64,000 bases of DNA from Puia dinghuensis (GTDB lineage: Bacteria > Bacteroidota > Bacteroidia > Chitinophagales > Chitinophagaceae). Of the stretch, positions 51,306 through 59,428 are shown in pieces. Every line of letters starts with the position of its first letter. The first letter of the stretch is position 1. The notes under the pieces were generated by a model. It was not told where the DNA came from, did not search any database, and saw only the letters and a list, made by a program, of their open reading frames with translations. Where the stretch lies: the NCBI RefSeq assembly GCF_014642875.1, contig NZ_BMJC01000001.1:1717335-1781334 (forward strand), given 5' to 3'. A program made the position numbers and the translations under genes.

Positions 51306-52376
51306 TCACAGCGGCTTCGCCCGCTCATATTGCAACGGCCAGTGAATAGCTGCGTGTCGCAACTCGGCAGCCGCATGCAACGGAAAATAAGGGTCCCGCA
51401 ACAACTGACGGGCCAGGAAGACGAGATCGGCCTGGCCCGTTACTATTAACGTCTCTGCCTGAACTGCATCAGTGATAATACCTACCGCACCCGTAAGGAT
51501 ACCTGTAGCCATACGGATCTTCTGCGAAAACTCCACCTGGTATCCCGGTCCCGCCGGTATTTTTTGATAAGGCACCAACCCGCCCGAAGAACAATCGATC
51601 ACATCCACCCCTCTCTCTTTCAACATCCCTGCCAGCCGCACCGCATCCTCAACCGACCAGCCGCCTGCGGCCCAGTCCGTTGCAGATATCCGCACGAATA
51701 AAGGATAACCCGGAGGCCAGCCCGATCGCACCGCATCGACGATCTCCATCAACAACCGCGTCCGGTTCTCAAAGCTGCCGCCATATTCATCATGCCGCCG
51801 GTTGCTCAGCGGTGAAAGAAATTGATGTATCAGGTAACCATGCGCGGCGTGGATCTCCACCACCTTAAAGCCCGCCAGCATCGCCCGCCGCGCAGCAGCT
51901 TTAAATTGCGAAACCACCTCGCGGATACCCGTCGTCGTCAATTCAACGGGTTGCCCGTAGTGCCCGTCATAGGCAACAGGACTCGGCGCCAGCACAGGCC
52001 AGCCACCTTCATCTTCGTTAACCACACCACCGCCATTCCAGGGCTCCCGCACACTGGCCTTACGCCCCGCATGCGCCAATTGGATACCGATCTCACTACC
52101 TTGCGCCCTCACGAATTTCACTATCCGCCGCAGCCCCTCGATGTGTTCGTCCTTCCAGATGCCCAGGTCATGCGGCGATATCCGGCCCGCCGGTGAAACG
52201 GCCGTAGCCTCGGTAAACACAAGACCCGCACCGCCAACGGCCCGGCTGCCAAGATGCACAAGATGCCAGTCATTGGACATGCCATCGTTCGCGGAATACT
52301 GGCACATGGGTGACACAACAATGCGATTACCCAGTATAATATCTCTCAGCTGTAGGGGAGTGAAAAGTTGGCTCAT
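51306..52376 (-). CDS. NADH:flavin oxidoreductase (YqjM-type old yellow enzyme)
   Basis: The 356-residue TIM-barrel FMN enzyme has the YqjM-class N-terminus VVSPMCQYSANDGMSNDWHLVHLGSRAVGGAGLVFTEATAV. It also has GIQLAHAGRKAS, VEIHAAHGYLIHQFLSPLSNRR (catalytic Tyr/His region) and ADLVFLARQLLRDPYFPLHAA. Such enzymes reduce activated alkenes. It is divergent from modA across a short palindromic promoter region. Confidence 0.93.
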   Translation of the reverse strand: MSQLFTPLQLRDIILGNRIVVSPMCQYSANDGMSNDWHLVHLGSRAVGGAGLVFTEATAVSPAGRISPHDLGIWKDEHIEGLRRIVKFVRAQGSEIGIQLAHAGRKASVREPWNGGGVVNEDEGGWPVLAPSPVAYDGHYGQPVELTTTGIREVVSQFKAAARRAMLAGFKVVEIHAAHGYLIHQFLSPLSNRRHDEYGGSFENRTRLLMEIVDAVRSGWPPGYPLFVRISATDWAAGGWSVEDAVRLAGMLKERGVDVIDCSSGGLVPYQKIPAGPGYQVEFSQKIRMATGILTGAVGIITDAVQAETLIVTGQADLVFLARQLLRDPYFPLHAAAELRHAAIHWPLQYERAKPL

Positions 52377-52390
52377 ATTCCGGCGAAGGT

Positions 52391-52402
52391 CCTAAATTTA
52401 GG
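52391..52402. promoter_or_regulatory. 12-bp palindrome between divergent OYE and modA genes
   Basis: CCTAAATTTAGG is a perfect palindrome in a 43-nt gap. Each strand holds TAAATTTA, a near -7 element, so it may act as a promoter in both directions or as an operator, for example for ModE-like control. Neither role is proved. Confidence 0.35.
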
Positions 52403-52419
52403 TCTAATTTCAACCATCC

Positions 52420-53232
52420 ATGAATATTGTCCGTTGGTGTCTTTCCCTGTTTTCCATCGCCCTGGCGATGCCGGCTTTCACACCAAAGAAAACAACGCCC
52501 GCGCCTCACACAACAGCAGCCGTTCCCGCGCCACGCGCCTCAGAAGTGATCGTGGCCGCTGCCGCCGATCTGAAATTCGCCATGGACTCCATCGTCGCCG
52601 TCTTCTCCACCCAAAACCCATCCATCACCATCAAGCCCGTCTATGGATCCTCCGGCAGCTTCTTCGAACAGATCAACAACGGCGCCCCCTTCGACCTCTT
52701 CTTCTCGGCCGACGCCGACTACCCCAAAAAATTAAAGGAAGCAGGAAAGACCCTTTCGGATGTGAAATTATATGCAACGGGACATCTCGTTCTGTGGAGC
52801 AAGACCCTCGATCCGGCACGCGAACAAATGAATACCTTACTCGACAACGCCGTCAAAAAGATCGCCATCGCCAACCCCGCCCATGCCCCCTATGGCCGGC
52901 ATGCCGAAGAAAGCCTGCGGTACTACAATCTCTACGACAAGATCAAGGATAAGCTGGTCATTGGCGAGAACATCGCCCAGACGGCGCAGTACGCGCAGAG
53001 CGGCGCAGCCGATGTAGGCATCATCGCCCTTTCCCTCGCCCTCTCGCCCACCATGAAGCAAGCCGGTGGCAAATACTGGCTCATCCCCCCCGCATCCCAC
53101 AAGCCGCTCGAACAAGGCTACGTTTTGCTGCCGCATGCCAAAGGTAACACCGGGGCAGAACAATTTGCCGCCTTCATCGGCACACCCACCGTCACCAGTA
53201 TCCTGAAAAGCTTCGGATTCGGTCAACCATGA
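52420..53232 (+). CDS. modA: molybdate ABC transporter substrate-binding protein
   Basis: The 270-residue protein has a signal peptide (SIALAMPAFTPKK...) and a PBP type II fold: VIVAAAADLKFAMDSIVAVF, IKPVYGSSGSFFEQINNGAPFDLFFSADADYPKKL and a VGIIALSLALSPTM hinge. ModA binds molybdate or tungstate in the periplasm. It overlaps modB by 4 nt in a modABC operon. No molybdopterin genes are near. Confidence 0.93.
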   Translation: MNIVRWCLSLFSIALAMPAFTPKKTTPAPHTTAAVPAPRASEVIVAAAADLKFAMDSIVAVFSTQNPSITIKPVYGSSGSFFEQINNGAPFDLFFSADADYPKKLKEAGKTLSDVKLYATGHLVLWSKTLDPAREQMNTLLDNAVKKIAIANPAHAPYGRHAEESLRYYNLYDKIKDKLVIGENIAQTAQYAQSGAADVGIIALSLALSPTMKQAGGKYWLIPPASHKPLEQGYVLLPHAKGNTGAEQFAAFIGTPTVTSILKSFGFGQP

Positions 53233-53921
53233 ACGAGCACTCTACCATCGACTGGCAACCGTTATGGTTAAGCTTGAAGCTCGCTTCGGTTACCATGCTC
53301 ATCCTGCTGCTCGTGGGTATCCCGCTGGCGTATTGGCTGGCGTATAGCCGCCGGCGTTGGAAGGTGGCGATAGAAGCCGTCATCGGGCTGCCCATGGTGC
53401 TGCCCCCTTCCGTCCTGGGATTCTACCTGCTGCTGGCCTTTAGCCCGGCGGGTGCCTTTGGCGCTTTCCTTTCCCGCTATCTCGATGTCCGCCTCGTCTT
53501 CACCTTCCCCGGTCTGGTCGCCGCCTCACTCATCTATAGTCTGCCCTTTATGGTCAACCCGTTGCTGGCAGGTTTCAGAGAACTCCCCGCCGATCTGAAA
53601 GAAGCCTCCCGCACCCTCGGCAAATCCGATATCACCACCCTGTTCAGTATCCTGCTGCCCAATATCCGAGCCTCCCTTATCACTGGATCGGTGCTGAGCT
53701 TCGCACACACTATCGGCGAATTCGGCGTCGTCATGATGATCGGTGGAAGCATCCCGGGTCAGACAAAAGTGGCCTCCGTCGCTATTTACGACGAAGTACT
53801 CTCTACGAATTACCCCCTCGCTAATCGCTATGCCATCATCCTACTGGGCTTCTCTTTCTGTATCCTGCTGCTCGTGAATATTATCAATCACTACTACAAC
53901 AAGCATAAAGCCCTGCCATGA
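53229..53921 (+). CDS. modB: molybdate ABC transporter permease
   Basis: The 230-residue integral membrane protein has five hydrophobic segments starting with LKLASVTMLILLLVGIPLAYWLAY. It has the cytoplasmic EAA loop (LPADLKEASRTLGKSDITTLFSILLPNIRASLI) that docks the ATPase. It overlaps modA and modC by 4 nt each. Confidence 0.93.
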   Translation: MNEHSTIDWQPLWLSLKLASVTMLILLLVGIPLAYWLAYSRRRWKVAIEAVIGLPMVLPPSVLGFYLLLAFSPAGAFGAFLSRYLDVRLVFTFPGLVAASLIYSLPFMVNPLLAGFRELPADLKEASRTLGKSDITTLFSILLPNIRASLITGSVLSFAHTIGEFGVVMMIGGSIPGQTKVASVAIYDEVLSTNYPLANRYAIILLGFSFCILLLVNIINHYYNKHKALP

Positions 53922-54817
53922 CGCAGTCCACGGCCTTCCTCGATTTTCAGGCAACAAAAATGCTCCACACCGCACAGGGAAGGGAATTGCTCGACATCAG
54001 CTTCCGGCTCGACCAGGGACGCATCCTCGCCATCTATGGACCATCCGGCGCCGGCAAGACAACACTGCTGCGCATCCTCGCCGGACTCACCGAAGCAGGC
54101 TCCGGCCATATCCGCGTGGGCGACGACACCTGGCTCGACACAACCCGGCACATCCATCTGCCGACCCGTCGACGCGCCATCGGGTTCGTATTCCAGGACT
54201 TCGCCCTCTTTCCCAACCTCACTGTCCGGCAACAGCTCGAATATGCCTCACCGGAAAAACACGACAGCTCCATCATCGCCGAATTGCTGGCGCTCATGGA
54301 GCTCGAAGCCCTCCAACACCACCGCCCCGCCCTTCTCTCCGGCGGTCAGCAACAGCGGGTAGCCCTTGCCCGCGCCATCGCAAGACGGCCCAGCCTGTTG
54401 TTGCTCGACGAACCCCTCTCGGCGCTCGACGAAGAAATGCGCAATAAATTACAGGAATATATTCTTAAGATCCAGCAGCGCTTTCATCTGACGACCATCC
54501 TCGTCAGCCACTATCTCCCCGAGATCCTGCGCCTCGCCGACACCGCCATCATTCTGAAAAAAGGCCGCATCGTCAGCGAAGGCACACCCGCCAGCCTCTT
54601 CGCGGGGCAAACTCCTCCGCAAAAAAATAACTCCTCTTTCAAAACCACCGGCACTATCCTCCGCATCGAGCCTTCCGCCAACGCCTTTATTGTAAGCGTC
54701 CGCTGCGCCGACACCATCATCGATCTCACCCTCTCCGCCGCCGAAGCCACCGCGCTGAACCTCAATCAAACAGTATCCGTCATCTTCAACGCCATTAATC
54801 CTAAGATCATCCCCTGA
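53918..54817 (+). CDS. modC: molybdate ABC transporter ATP-binding protein
   Basis: The 299-residue ATPase shows Walker A GPSGAGKTTLLR, the signature LSGGQQQRVALARA, Walker B LLLLDEPLSALD and the switch His in LVSHYLPEIL. Its C-terminal about 70 residues are a TOBE-like domain (TGTILRIEPSANAFIVSVR) for molybdate regulation. It overlaps the AbiEii-like stop on the other strand by 11 nt. Confidence 0.94.
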   Translation: MTQSTAFLDFQATKMLHTAQGRELLDISFRLDQGRILAIYGPSGAGKTTLLRILAGLTEAGSGHIRVGDDTWLDTTRHIHLPTRRRAIGFVFQDFALFPNLTVRQQLEYASPEKHDSSIIAELLALMELEALQHHRPALLSGGQQQRVALARAIARRPSLLLLDEPLSALDEEMRNKLQEYILKIQQRFHLTTILVSHYLPEILRLADTAIILKKGRIVSEGTPASLFAGQTPPQKNNSSFKTTGTILRIEPSANAFIVSVRCADTIIDLTLSAAEATALNLNQTVSVIFNAINPKIIP

Positions 54818-55715
54818 GAACACCCAGCTTCCTTTCAAGCGTTTCGTATTGCTCGAGGTGTTTGACAGGGTTTTTATCTTTGAGCTTTTGCAAATTGTGC
54901 AATTTCCAGCCAATCGCTGGAAAGCGCGCAAAATCATATAGGGTCCAATCCGGCGTCAAATTCTTTACACTCAAAAGAAACCTTCTGTCTCTCTCATTCA
55001 GGTTCTCATGAATGGTTTTTACCAATCTTTCCCTGATACTTTCATATTCTTCATAGCCGAAGGTTTCATCAGTCATACCGGAAAACTGATTCTCAAGGGC
55101 TGAACGTTGATCCTGAAAATTGGGGTCGATGATTTCATTGATCGGTCGGTCGCTACATAGCAAACAAAGCAGGAACCCTTCTTTTACTTGCTCTGAAAAC
55201 CCTTCATTTTGGAGCAGGTATTTTATATCGAAAATATCCCTGGGATGCTGTCGGTCGAGTGCCGCACATATCTTTCCACCAAAAAGCTGGCCGATTGGCA
55301 CAATGGGCATAGTGCAGAAAGCGTCAAATTCATATTGGGCCTTTTGGCATAATGCCATATCCATTGGTTCACCTACTGTACCGCGATTGACCATATTCAC
55401 TTCCACTTTCACCTCAACGCCATGTGCGGAAATTTGTAGCTTCCCCATGGTCTCCCGGTGCACCACCCGAACTTTCGGAATGACCTTTTCAATACTACCC
55501 TTGATTCGTTCCAATGCTTGTCCAACATGATTGATTGACGTAATCCTGTCCTCGATCGGCAGGAAGGTAAGATCGATATCAACCGACAATCTTGGCATAT
55601 CGCGTATGAAAAGATTGATTGCGGTACCGCCATGGAGTGCAAAATATTTTTCCTTTGCTACTTCTGGCAGCACATTTAACAAAACTCCAACTTGCTTCTT
55701 ATATATTGCTTCCAT
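54807..55715 (-). CDS. abiEii: AbiEii/AbiGii-type nucleotidyltransferase toxin
   Basis: The 302-residue protein has the DNA-polymerase-beta-like nucleotidyltransferase motif HGGTAINLFIRDMPRLSVDIDLTF, with the Asp-x-Asp pair of the active site, and a C-terminal helical body with GGKICAALDRQHPRDIFDIKYLL. AbiEii toxins transfer nucleotides to tRNA or another substrate to block phage growth. It is translated after abiEi with a 17-nt overlap. It is a type IV toxin-antitoxin or abortive-infection partner. Confidence 0.9.
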   Translation of the reverse strand: MEAIYKKQVGVLLNVLPEVAKEKYFALHGGTAINLFIRDMPRLSVDIDLTFLPIEDRITSINHVGQALERIKGSIEKVIPKVRVVHRETMGKLQISAHGVEVKVEVNMVNRGTVGEPMDMALCQKAQYEFDAFCTMPIVPIGQLFGGKICAALDRQHPRDIFDIKYLLQNEGFSEQVKEGFLLCLLCSDRPINEIIDPNFQDQRSALENQFSGMTDETFGYEEYESIRERLVKTIHENLNERDRRFLLSVKNLTPDWTLYDFARFPAIGWKLHNLQKLKDKNPVKHLEQYETLERKLGVLRG

Positions 55716-56478
55716 GTTGTTCCAGTTCGCGTGGGACAGTAATCTGGTACTTATTTACGTAGACTCCATTTTTGACGATACTGCGTTTACCTCGCCCTAA
55801 ATCTACTTTTTTCACATCCAGATAATGGAACCAGCTGTGTCCCGCCTTCTCAGCCATATATAGGAACAATCGATTGACTTTCACAGACTGGCATCTCTCA
55901 AGCATTGTCTGAACTTGTACAGGCTGCAAATTGTTCAGCCCCTCCATGAGTTCAAAGCATTCTACGAGTTCTTGTTTTTCCGGGGACAGATACAGACATT
56001 CCATGAGGGCACGGATCGCGCCGGACACCCTTATCGAAAAGTTTTTTAACTCAAATTCAGTCAGTCCTATATCGGGAGGAAGAAAAGAAGTTTGATAATG
56101 ATCCAAAGTCACCCCCCAATCATATTTTTTGAACCATGTGGGAAGTTTCTCTCCTTTGGCACCAAAAATACTGATCCGTTTTACTGCGAATTCCAAATAT
56201 TGAGCTTTGCCTAAAAGGGATAAGGCCGTCCGCCCACCTGGGTGTACACTATACTTACTTTGTTTTTGCAACGCATAGATCGCTCCTTCATAACCAACTT
56301 TTTCACCCGCACGAATCATGGCGCCAGTACCGATGGACTCTAGCCAATTACTTTTCCTGTAATGTTTTTGTAATTCAATACTATAACCTTGTTGCACAAG
56401 CCAGAATGATTGCAGTACCACGCCCGGTGGCTGCTCTTGGAGGAGGTTATTTATTTTAGTTCCTTTTTCGGTATTCAT
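55699..56478 (-). CDS. abiEi: AbiEi-type antitoxin with N-terminal helix-turn-helix
   Basis: The 259-residue protein has an N-terminal winged-helix-like segment (INNLLQEQPPGVVLQSFWLVQQGYSIELQKHYRKSNWLESIGTGAMIRAG) and an AbiEi domain (VHPGGRTALSLLGKAQYL, IRALMECLYLSPEKQELVE). AbiEi antitoxins bind their own promoter. Nested inverted repeats upstream (56488-56559) are candidate sites. It is first in the two-gene operon. Confidence 0.87.
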   Translation of the reverse strand: MNTEKGTKINNLLQEQPPGVVLQSFWLVQQGYSIELQKHYRKSNWLESIGTGAMIRAGEKVGYEGAIYALQKQSKYSVHPGGRTALSLLGKAQYLEFAVKRISIFGAKGEKLPTWFKKYDWGVTLDHYQTSFLPPDIGLTEFELKNFSIRVSGAIRALMECLYLSPEKQELVECFELMEGLNNLQPVQVQTMLERCQSVKVNRLFLYMAEKAGHSWFHYLDVKKVDLGRGKRSIVKNGVYVNKYQITVPRELEQHGSNI

Positions 56479-56487
56479 ACTAAATTT

Positions 56488-56559
56488 AGGGTATATCCTT
56501 TAAACTAAGAGCACACTTAGTTTATATTGCACCCTATAAAGGTAGTAAAAATACCCTAA
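56488..56559. promoter_or_regulatory. nested inverted repeats upstream of abiEi
   Basis: Outer arms TAGGGTAT (56488-56495) and ATACCCTA (56552-56559) enclose AAACTAAG-agcaca-CTTAGTTT (56503-56524). Both are perfect 8-bp pairs. AbiEi proteins studied elsewhere bind two inverted repeats in their promoter; here the assignment is by position. Confidence 0.6.
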
Positions 56560-56620
56560 TTAGAAATAATTTAAACTATAAATATAGGGGGTTCTCCCAA
56601 TCGCTTACTGCTTCTCCCCA

Positions 56621-57325
56621 TCAATCCCAAAACCCCTGCGTCCGCACCTGGCGCCCCGCCACCCCTTTCCGCCGCAACAATTTTCGCAACCGAACAACGG
56701 AAGGAATATACCCCGCCAGATAAAACACCGCATCGGGATGCTCCTGCGGTTCCCAATATTCGACCCAATGATCCAGCTCCTGGCAATCCCTTGCGCCTCC
56801 CTTATGCAACGGCTCCAATGCCCACCCCCGATAATAATCATGAAACTCCTGCTCGTGATGCGGCTCCGAGAGCACGATGGCGCCCGCGATGCTGCTCCCC
56901 GGGCTCGCCAGCTGTTGCAGGGCAAGGAAATGACCGATGCTCGACTCGTCACCGAGGAAGACCATTTCGTGACCAGCCGAAGGCTGATGATGCGAAGACC
57001 CCACTCCGCGATAGGAGACCGTATCTCCCGGCTGCAGCTGCTGGGCCCTGCGACTGCCGGTACCTTCATGCCCCGTATGAATAAGCAGCGTACAGGTCGA
57101 TGTTTCTGCGTCCCAGCCGAGCGGGGTATAATCGCGGTAGGAAAGGGCGCCCACTTTGCATTTGAGATGTTGCGCGCTCGTCCATCTGCTCATATCGCAA
57201 TCCGGCAGATGCAGGTCTATCTCGCGCATCGAGTCCGGCTCCCAGGTTCTGATGGCCAACACCGTGGCAGTCCGGAGGAATGGCGCCTCTGCCAGGGCGA
57301 TAACTCTTTGTGATAAGGCATTCAT
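56621..57325 (-). CDS. siderophore-interacting protein (NADPH-dependent ferric-siderophore reductase family)
   Basis: From the ATG at 57323-57325 the protein is 234 residues. The FAD domain spans about 10-110 (LKCKVGALSYRDYTPLGWDAETSTCTLLIHTGHEGTGSRRAQQLQPGD), and the SIP-type C-terminus has VFLGDESSIGHFLALQQL and AVFYLAGYIPSVVRLRKLLR. The family reduces Fe(III)-siderophores to release iron. No siderophore transport genes are near. The AraC gene immediately upstream on the same strand may regulate it. Confidence 0.87.
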   Translation of the reverse strand: MNALSQRVIALAEAPFLRTATVLAIRTWEPDSMREIDLHLPDCDMSRWTSAQHLKCKVGALSYRDYTPLGWDAETSTCTLLIHTGHEGTGSRRAQQLQPGDTVSYRGVGSSHHQPSAGHEMVFLGDESSIGHFLALQQLASPGSSIAGAIVLSEPHHEQEFHDYYRGWALEPLHKGGARDCQELDHWVEYWEPQEHPDAVFYLAGYIPSVVRLRKLLRRKGVAGRQVRTQGFWD

Positions 57326-57388
57326 ACTACAAAACAACGGCAATCACCCCGGGAGGACAATGGCAAAAGGCCGGGAAAGATTGGACTA

Positions 57389-58264
57389 TCAGCGGTAAAG
57401 CCCCCGAAACTCTAGTGGCGTCCGGCCCACCGTCTTCTTAAAAAGCCGTGAAAAATAGGTGTGGTCCTCATACCCCAGCCTATGCGCGATCTCCTTGACG
57501 CTGTACTGGCTGTAATACAACAACCGCTTCGCTTCCAGCACTATCTGCTGTTGTATCCAATAGCTGACGGTGAAACCTGTTGTGTCCTTCACTGCCTCGT
57601 TGAGATAGGAAAGGGAAAGGTGGAGGGCGGCGGCATACTCCCCGGCGCTCTTCAATTGTTTATATTCCACAGACAGCAGCTTCCGAAATTCCAGCATGAT
57701 CGTCTGCGAACGGGAAACCTTATCCGCCGGGATACACTGCTGCCTGGCATACACATCGGTGAACATCGCCGTAAAAGCCGACAACATGTGGTATACGGCC
57801 TGTCGTGAATAGCAGGGATCCAGCCGTCGTTGCAGCGTGTCCATCAATTCGAGGCATTGCAGCATCGGTTCCAGCTCGGCGGGCATCACAGCCACGGGCT
57901 TTATCGATAACAGTGGGTTCTCCAGTACGGCGCGAAAAGAATCCGGTACCAACCCGGGATCCAGCGCCATGAACCAACCCGTCGCAGCGGCATCGGAGCC
58001 CCGATAACTATGCATCTGTCCCGGCAGGATATAAAAGAGGGTGTTCGCTTCCAGCGTAAACTCCTCGAAGTCTACCATGACGCTGCCCATCCCCGTCAGC
58101 CCCAAAAAGAAAAGGTAATGGTCGTCCCGGTGCGAACCCAACAGCACCCCCTGCTTCACCGTCTCGCTCTGCACGTCCACCTTCTTCAGGTGAAACCCCT
58201 GATCCGTCATCTCCTCCAGCCGGTGCATCGGTATGTCATTTCGTTTATCCGCCATAGTCGTCAA
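57389..58264 (-). CDS. AraC-family transcriptional regulator
   Basis: The 291-residue protein has an N-terminal cupin-like ligand domain (GSHRDDHYLFFLGLTGMGSVMVDFEEFTLEANTLFYILPGQMHSYRG) and a C-terminal double helix-turn-helix (EYAAALHLSLSYLNEAVKDTTGFTVSYWIQQQIV ... VKEIAHRLGYEDHTYFSRLFKKTVGRTPLEFR). It precedes the siderophore-interacting gene and is divergent from the FAD oxidoreductase across a 22-nt gap containing GTAAATTTAC. Confidence 0.92.
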   Translation of the reverse strand: MTTMADKRNDIPMHRLEEMTDQGFHLKKVDVQSETVKQGVLLGSHRDDHYLFFLGLTGMGSVMVDFEEFTLEANTLFYILPGQMHSYRGSDAAATGWFMALDPGLVPDSFRAVLENPLLSIKPVAVMPAELEPMLQCLELMDTLQRRLDPCYSRQAVYHMLSAFTAMFTDVYARQQCIPADKVSRSQTIMLEFRKLLSVEYKQLKSAGEYAAALHLSLSYLNEAVKDTTGFTVSYWIQQQIVLEAKRLLYYSQYSVKEIAHRLGYEDHTYFSRLFKKTVGRTPLEFRGLYR

Positions 58265-58286
58265 TAAATCGCCGTAAATTTACCTC

Positions 58287-59420
58287 ATGGCTGTATTATC
58301 CGTCTGGGAAAAAGAAAGTTTTTTTGCGCCTGCCGATATCATCATCGCCGGCAGCGGTCTTGTAGGTCTATGGAGCGCTTACTATCTCAAAAAGCACGCT
58401 CCCTCCCTTAACATCACCATTGTCGATCGGGGCATCATCCCCACCGGCGCCAGTACCCGCAACGCGGGCTTCGCTTGCTTCGGCAGCCTCACCGAACTCA
58501 TTGCCAACCGGCAGCAACTGGGCGACGACCAACTATTGCAACTCGTCGAATGGCGGTACAAAGGAATAAAAAAGATCAAAAAGATCTTCGACGCCCGCGA
58601 CATCGACTACGAAACCAATGGCGGTTACGAACTCCTGGCAAAAGCCGATGACAACGAACTCCGGTCGACCATCGATGTCATCAACCGGCTGCTGAAAAAA
58701 GTGACGGGTGAACAAAAAACCTTCCGGCTGCAAAATGAGCAGATCGCCCGCTTTGGCTTCGCCGGAGTCCAACACCTGGTCGAAAACAAGGCCGAAGGCC
58801 AGCTGCATTCCGGCAAATTGTGCCAGGCCCTGATGCGCCTCGTTCAGTCCATGGGTGTCACCATCCTCAATAACATAGAGGTCACCTCCTATGAGAAAGT
58901 GGGTGGCCACCTGTTGCTCCATACCCAGCATGACTTCCCATTGCTTTCCTCCCAATTGCTCATCGCAACAAATGCCTTCGCCCGGCAGCTGCTCCCACAA
59001 CTCGATGTAACCCCTGCAAGAGGCCAGGTACTCGTCACCTCCCCTATCGAGGGCCTGCCTTTCAAAGGAACTTTCCATTTCGAAGAAGGCTTTTATTATT
59101 TCCGCAACCTGGGCGACCGGGTCCTGCTGGGTGGCGCGCGCAATAAAGCATTGGAAGAAGAGAATACCGACGAAATGACCATCACCGGCAAGATCCAGCA
59201 TGAGCTCGAACGCTTTCTCAACGAAGTAGTCCTGCCTGGCCGGCATTATTCAATAGAACACCGGTGGAGCGGCATCATGGGCATGGGTAGCGAAAAGATG
59301 CCCATCCTCCGCGCCGTCAACGACCATGTGTTCTGCGCCGTCCGCATGAGCGGCATGGGTGTCGCCCTCGCCCCCGTCATCGGCGAAAAAGTAGCCGAAA
59401 TGATGACCTCCACCGGCTAA
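58287..59420 (+). CDS. FAD-dependent oxidoreductase (DAO/GlyOx family)
   Basis: The 377-residue protein shows the Rossmann motif IIIAGSGLVGLWSAYYL, IVDRGIIPTGASTRNAGFACFGS (typical of glycine/D-amino-acid oxidases and GlpD-like), QLLIATNAFARQLLPQ and C-terminal VRMSGMGVALAPVIGEKVAEMM. Substrate is probably an amine or amino acid. It shares a short divergent promoter with the AraC gene, which might regulate it. Confidence 0.87.
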   Translation: MAVLSVWEKESFFAPADIIIAGSGLVGLWSAYYLKKHAPSLNITIVDRGIIPTGASTRNAGFACFGSLTELIANRQQLGDDQLLQLVEWRYKGIKKIKKIFDARDIDYETNGGYELLAKADDNELRSTIDVINRLLKKVTGEQKTFRLQNEQIARFGFAGVQHLVENKAEGQLHSGKLCQALMRLVQSMGVTILNNIEVTSYEKVGGHLLLHTQHDFPLLSSQLLIATNAFARQLLPQLDVTPARGQVLVTSPIEGLPFKGTFHFEEGFYYFRNLGDRVLLGGARNKALEEENTDEMTITGKIQHELERFLNEVVLPGRHYSIEHRWSGIMGMGSEKMPILRAVNDHVFCAVRMSGMGVALAPVIGEKVAEMMTSTG

Positions 59421-59428
59421 TGATTGCC

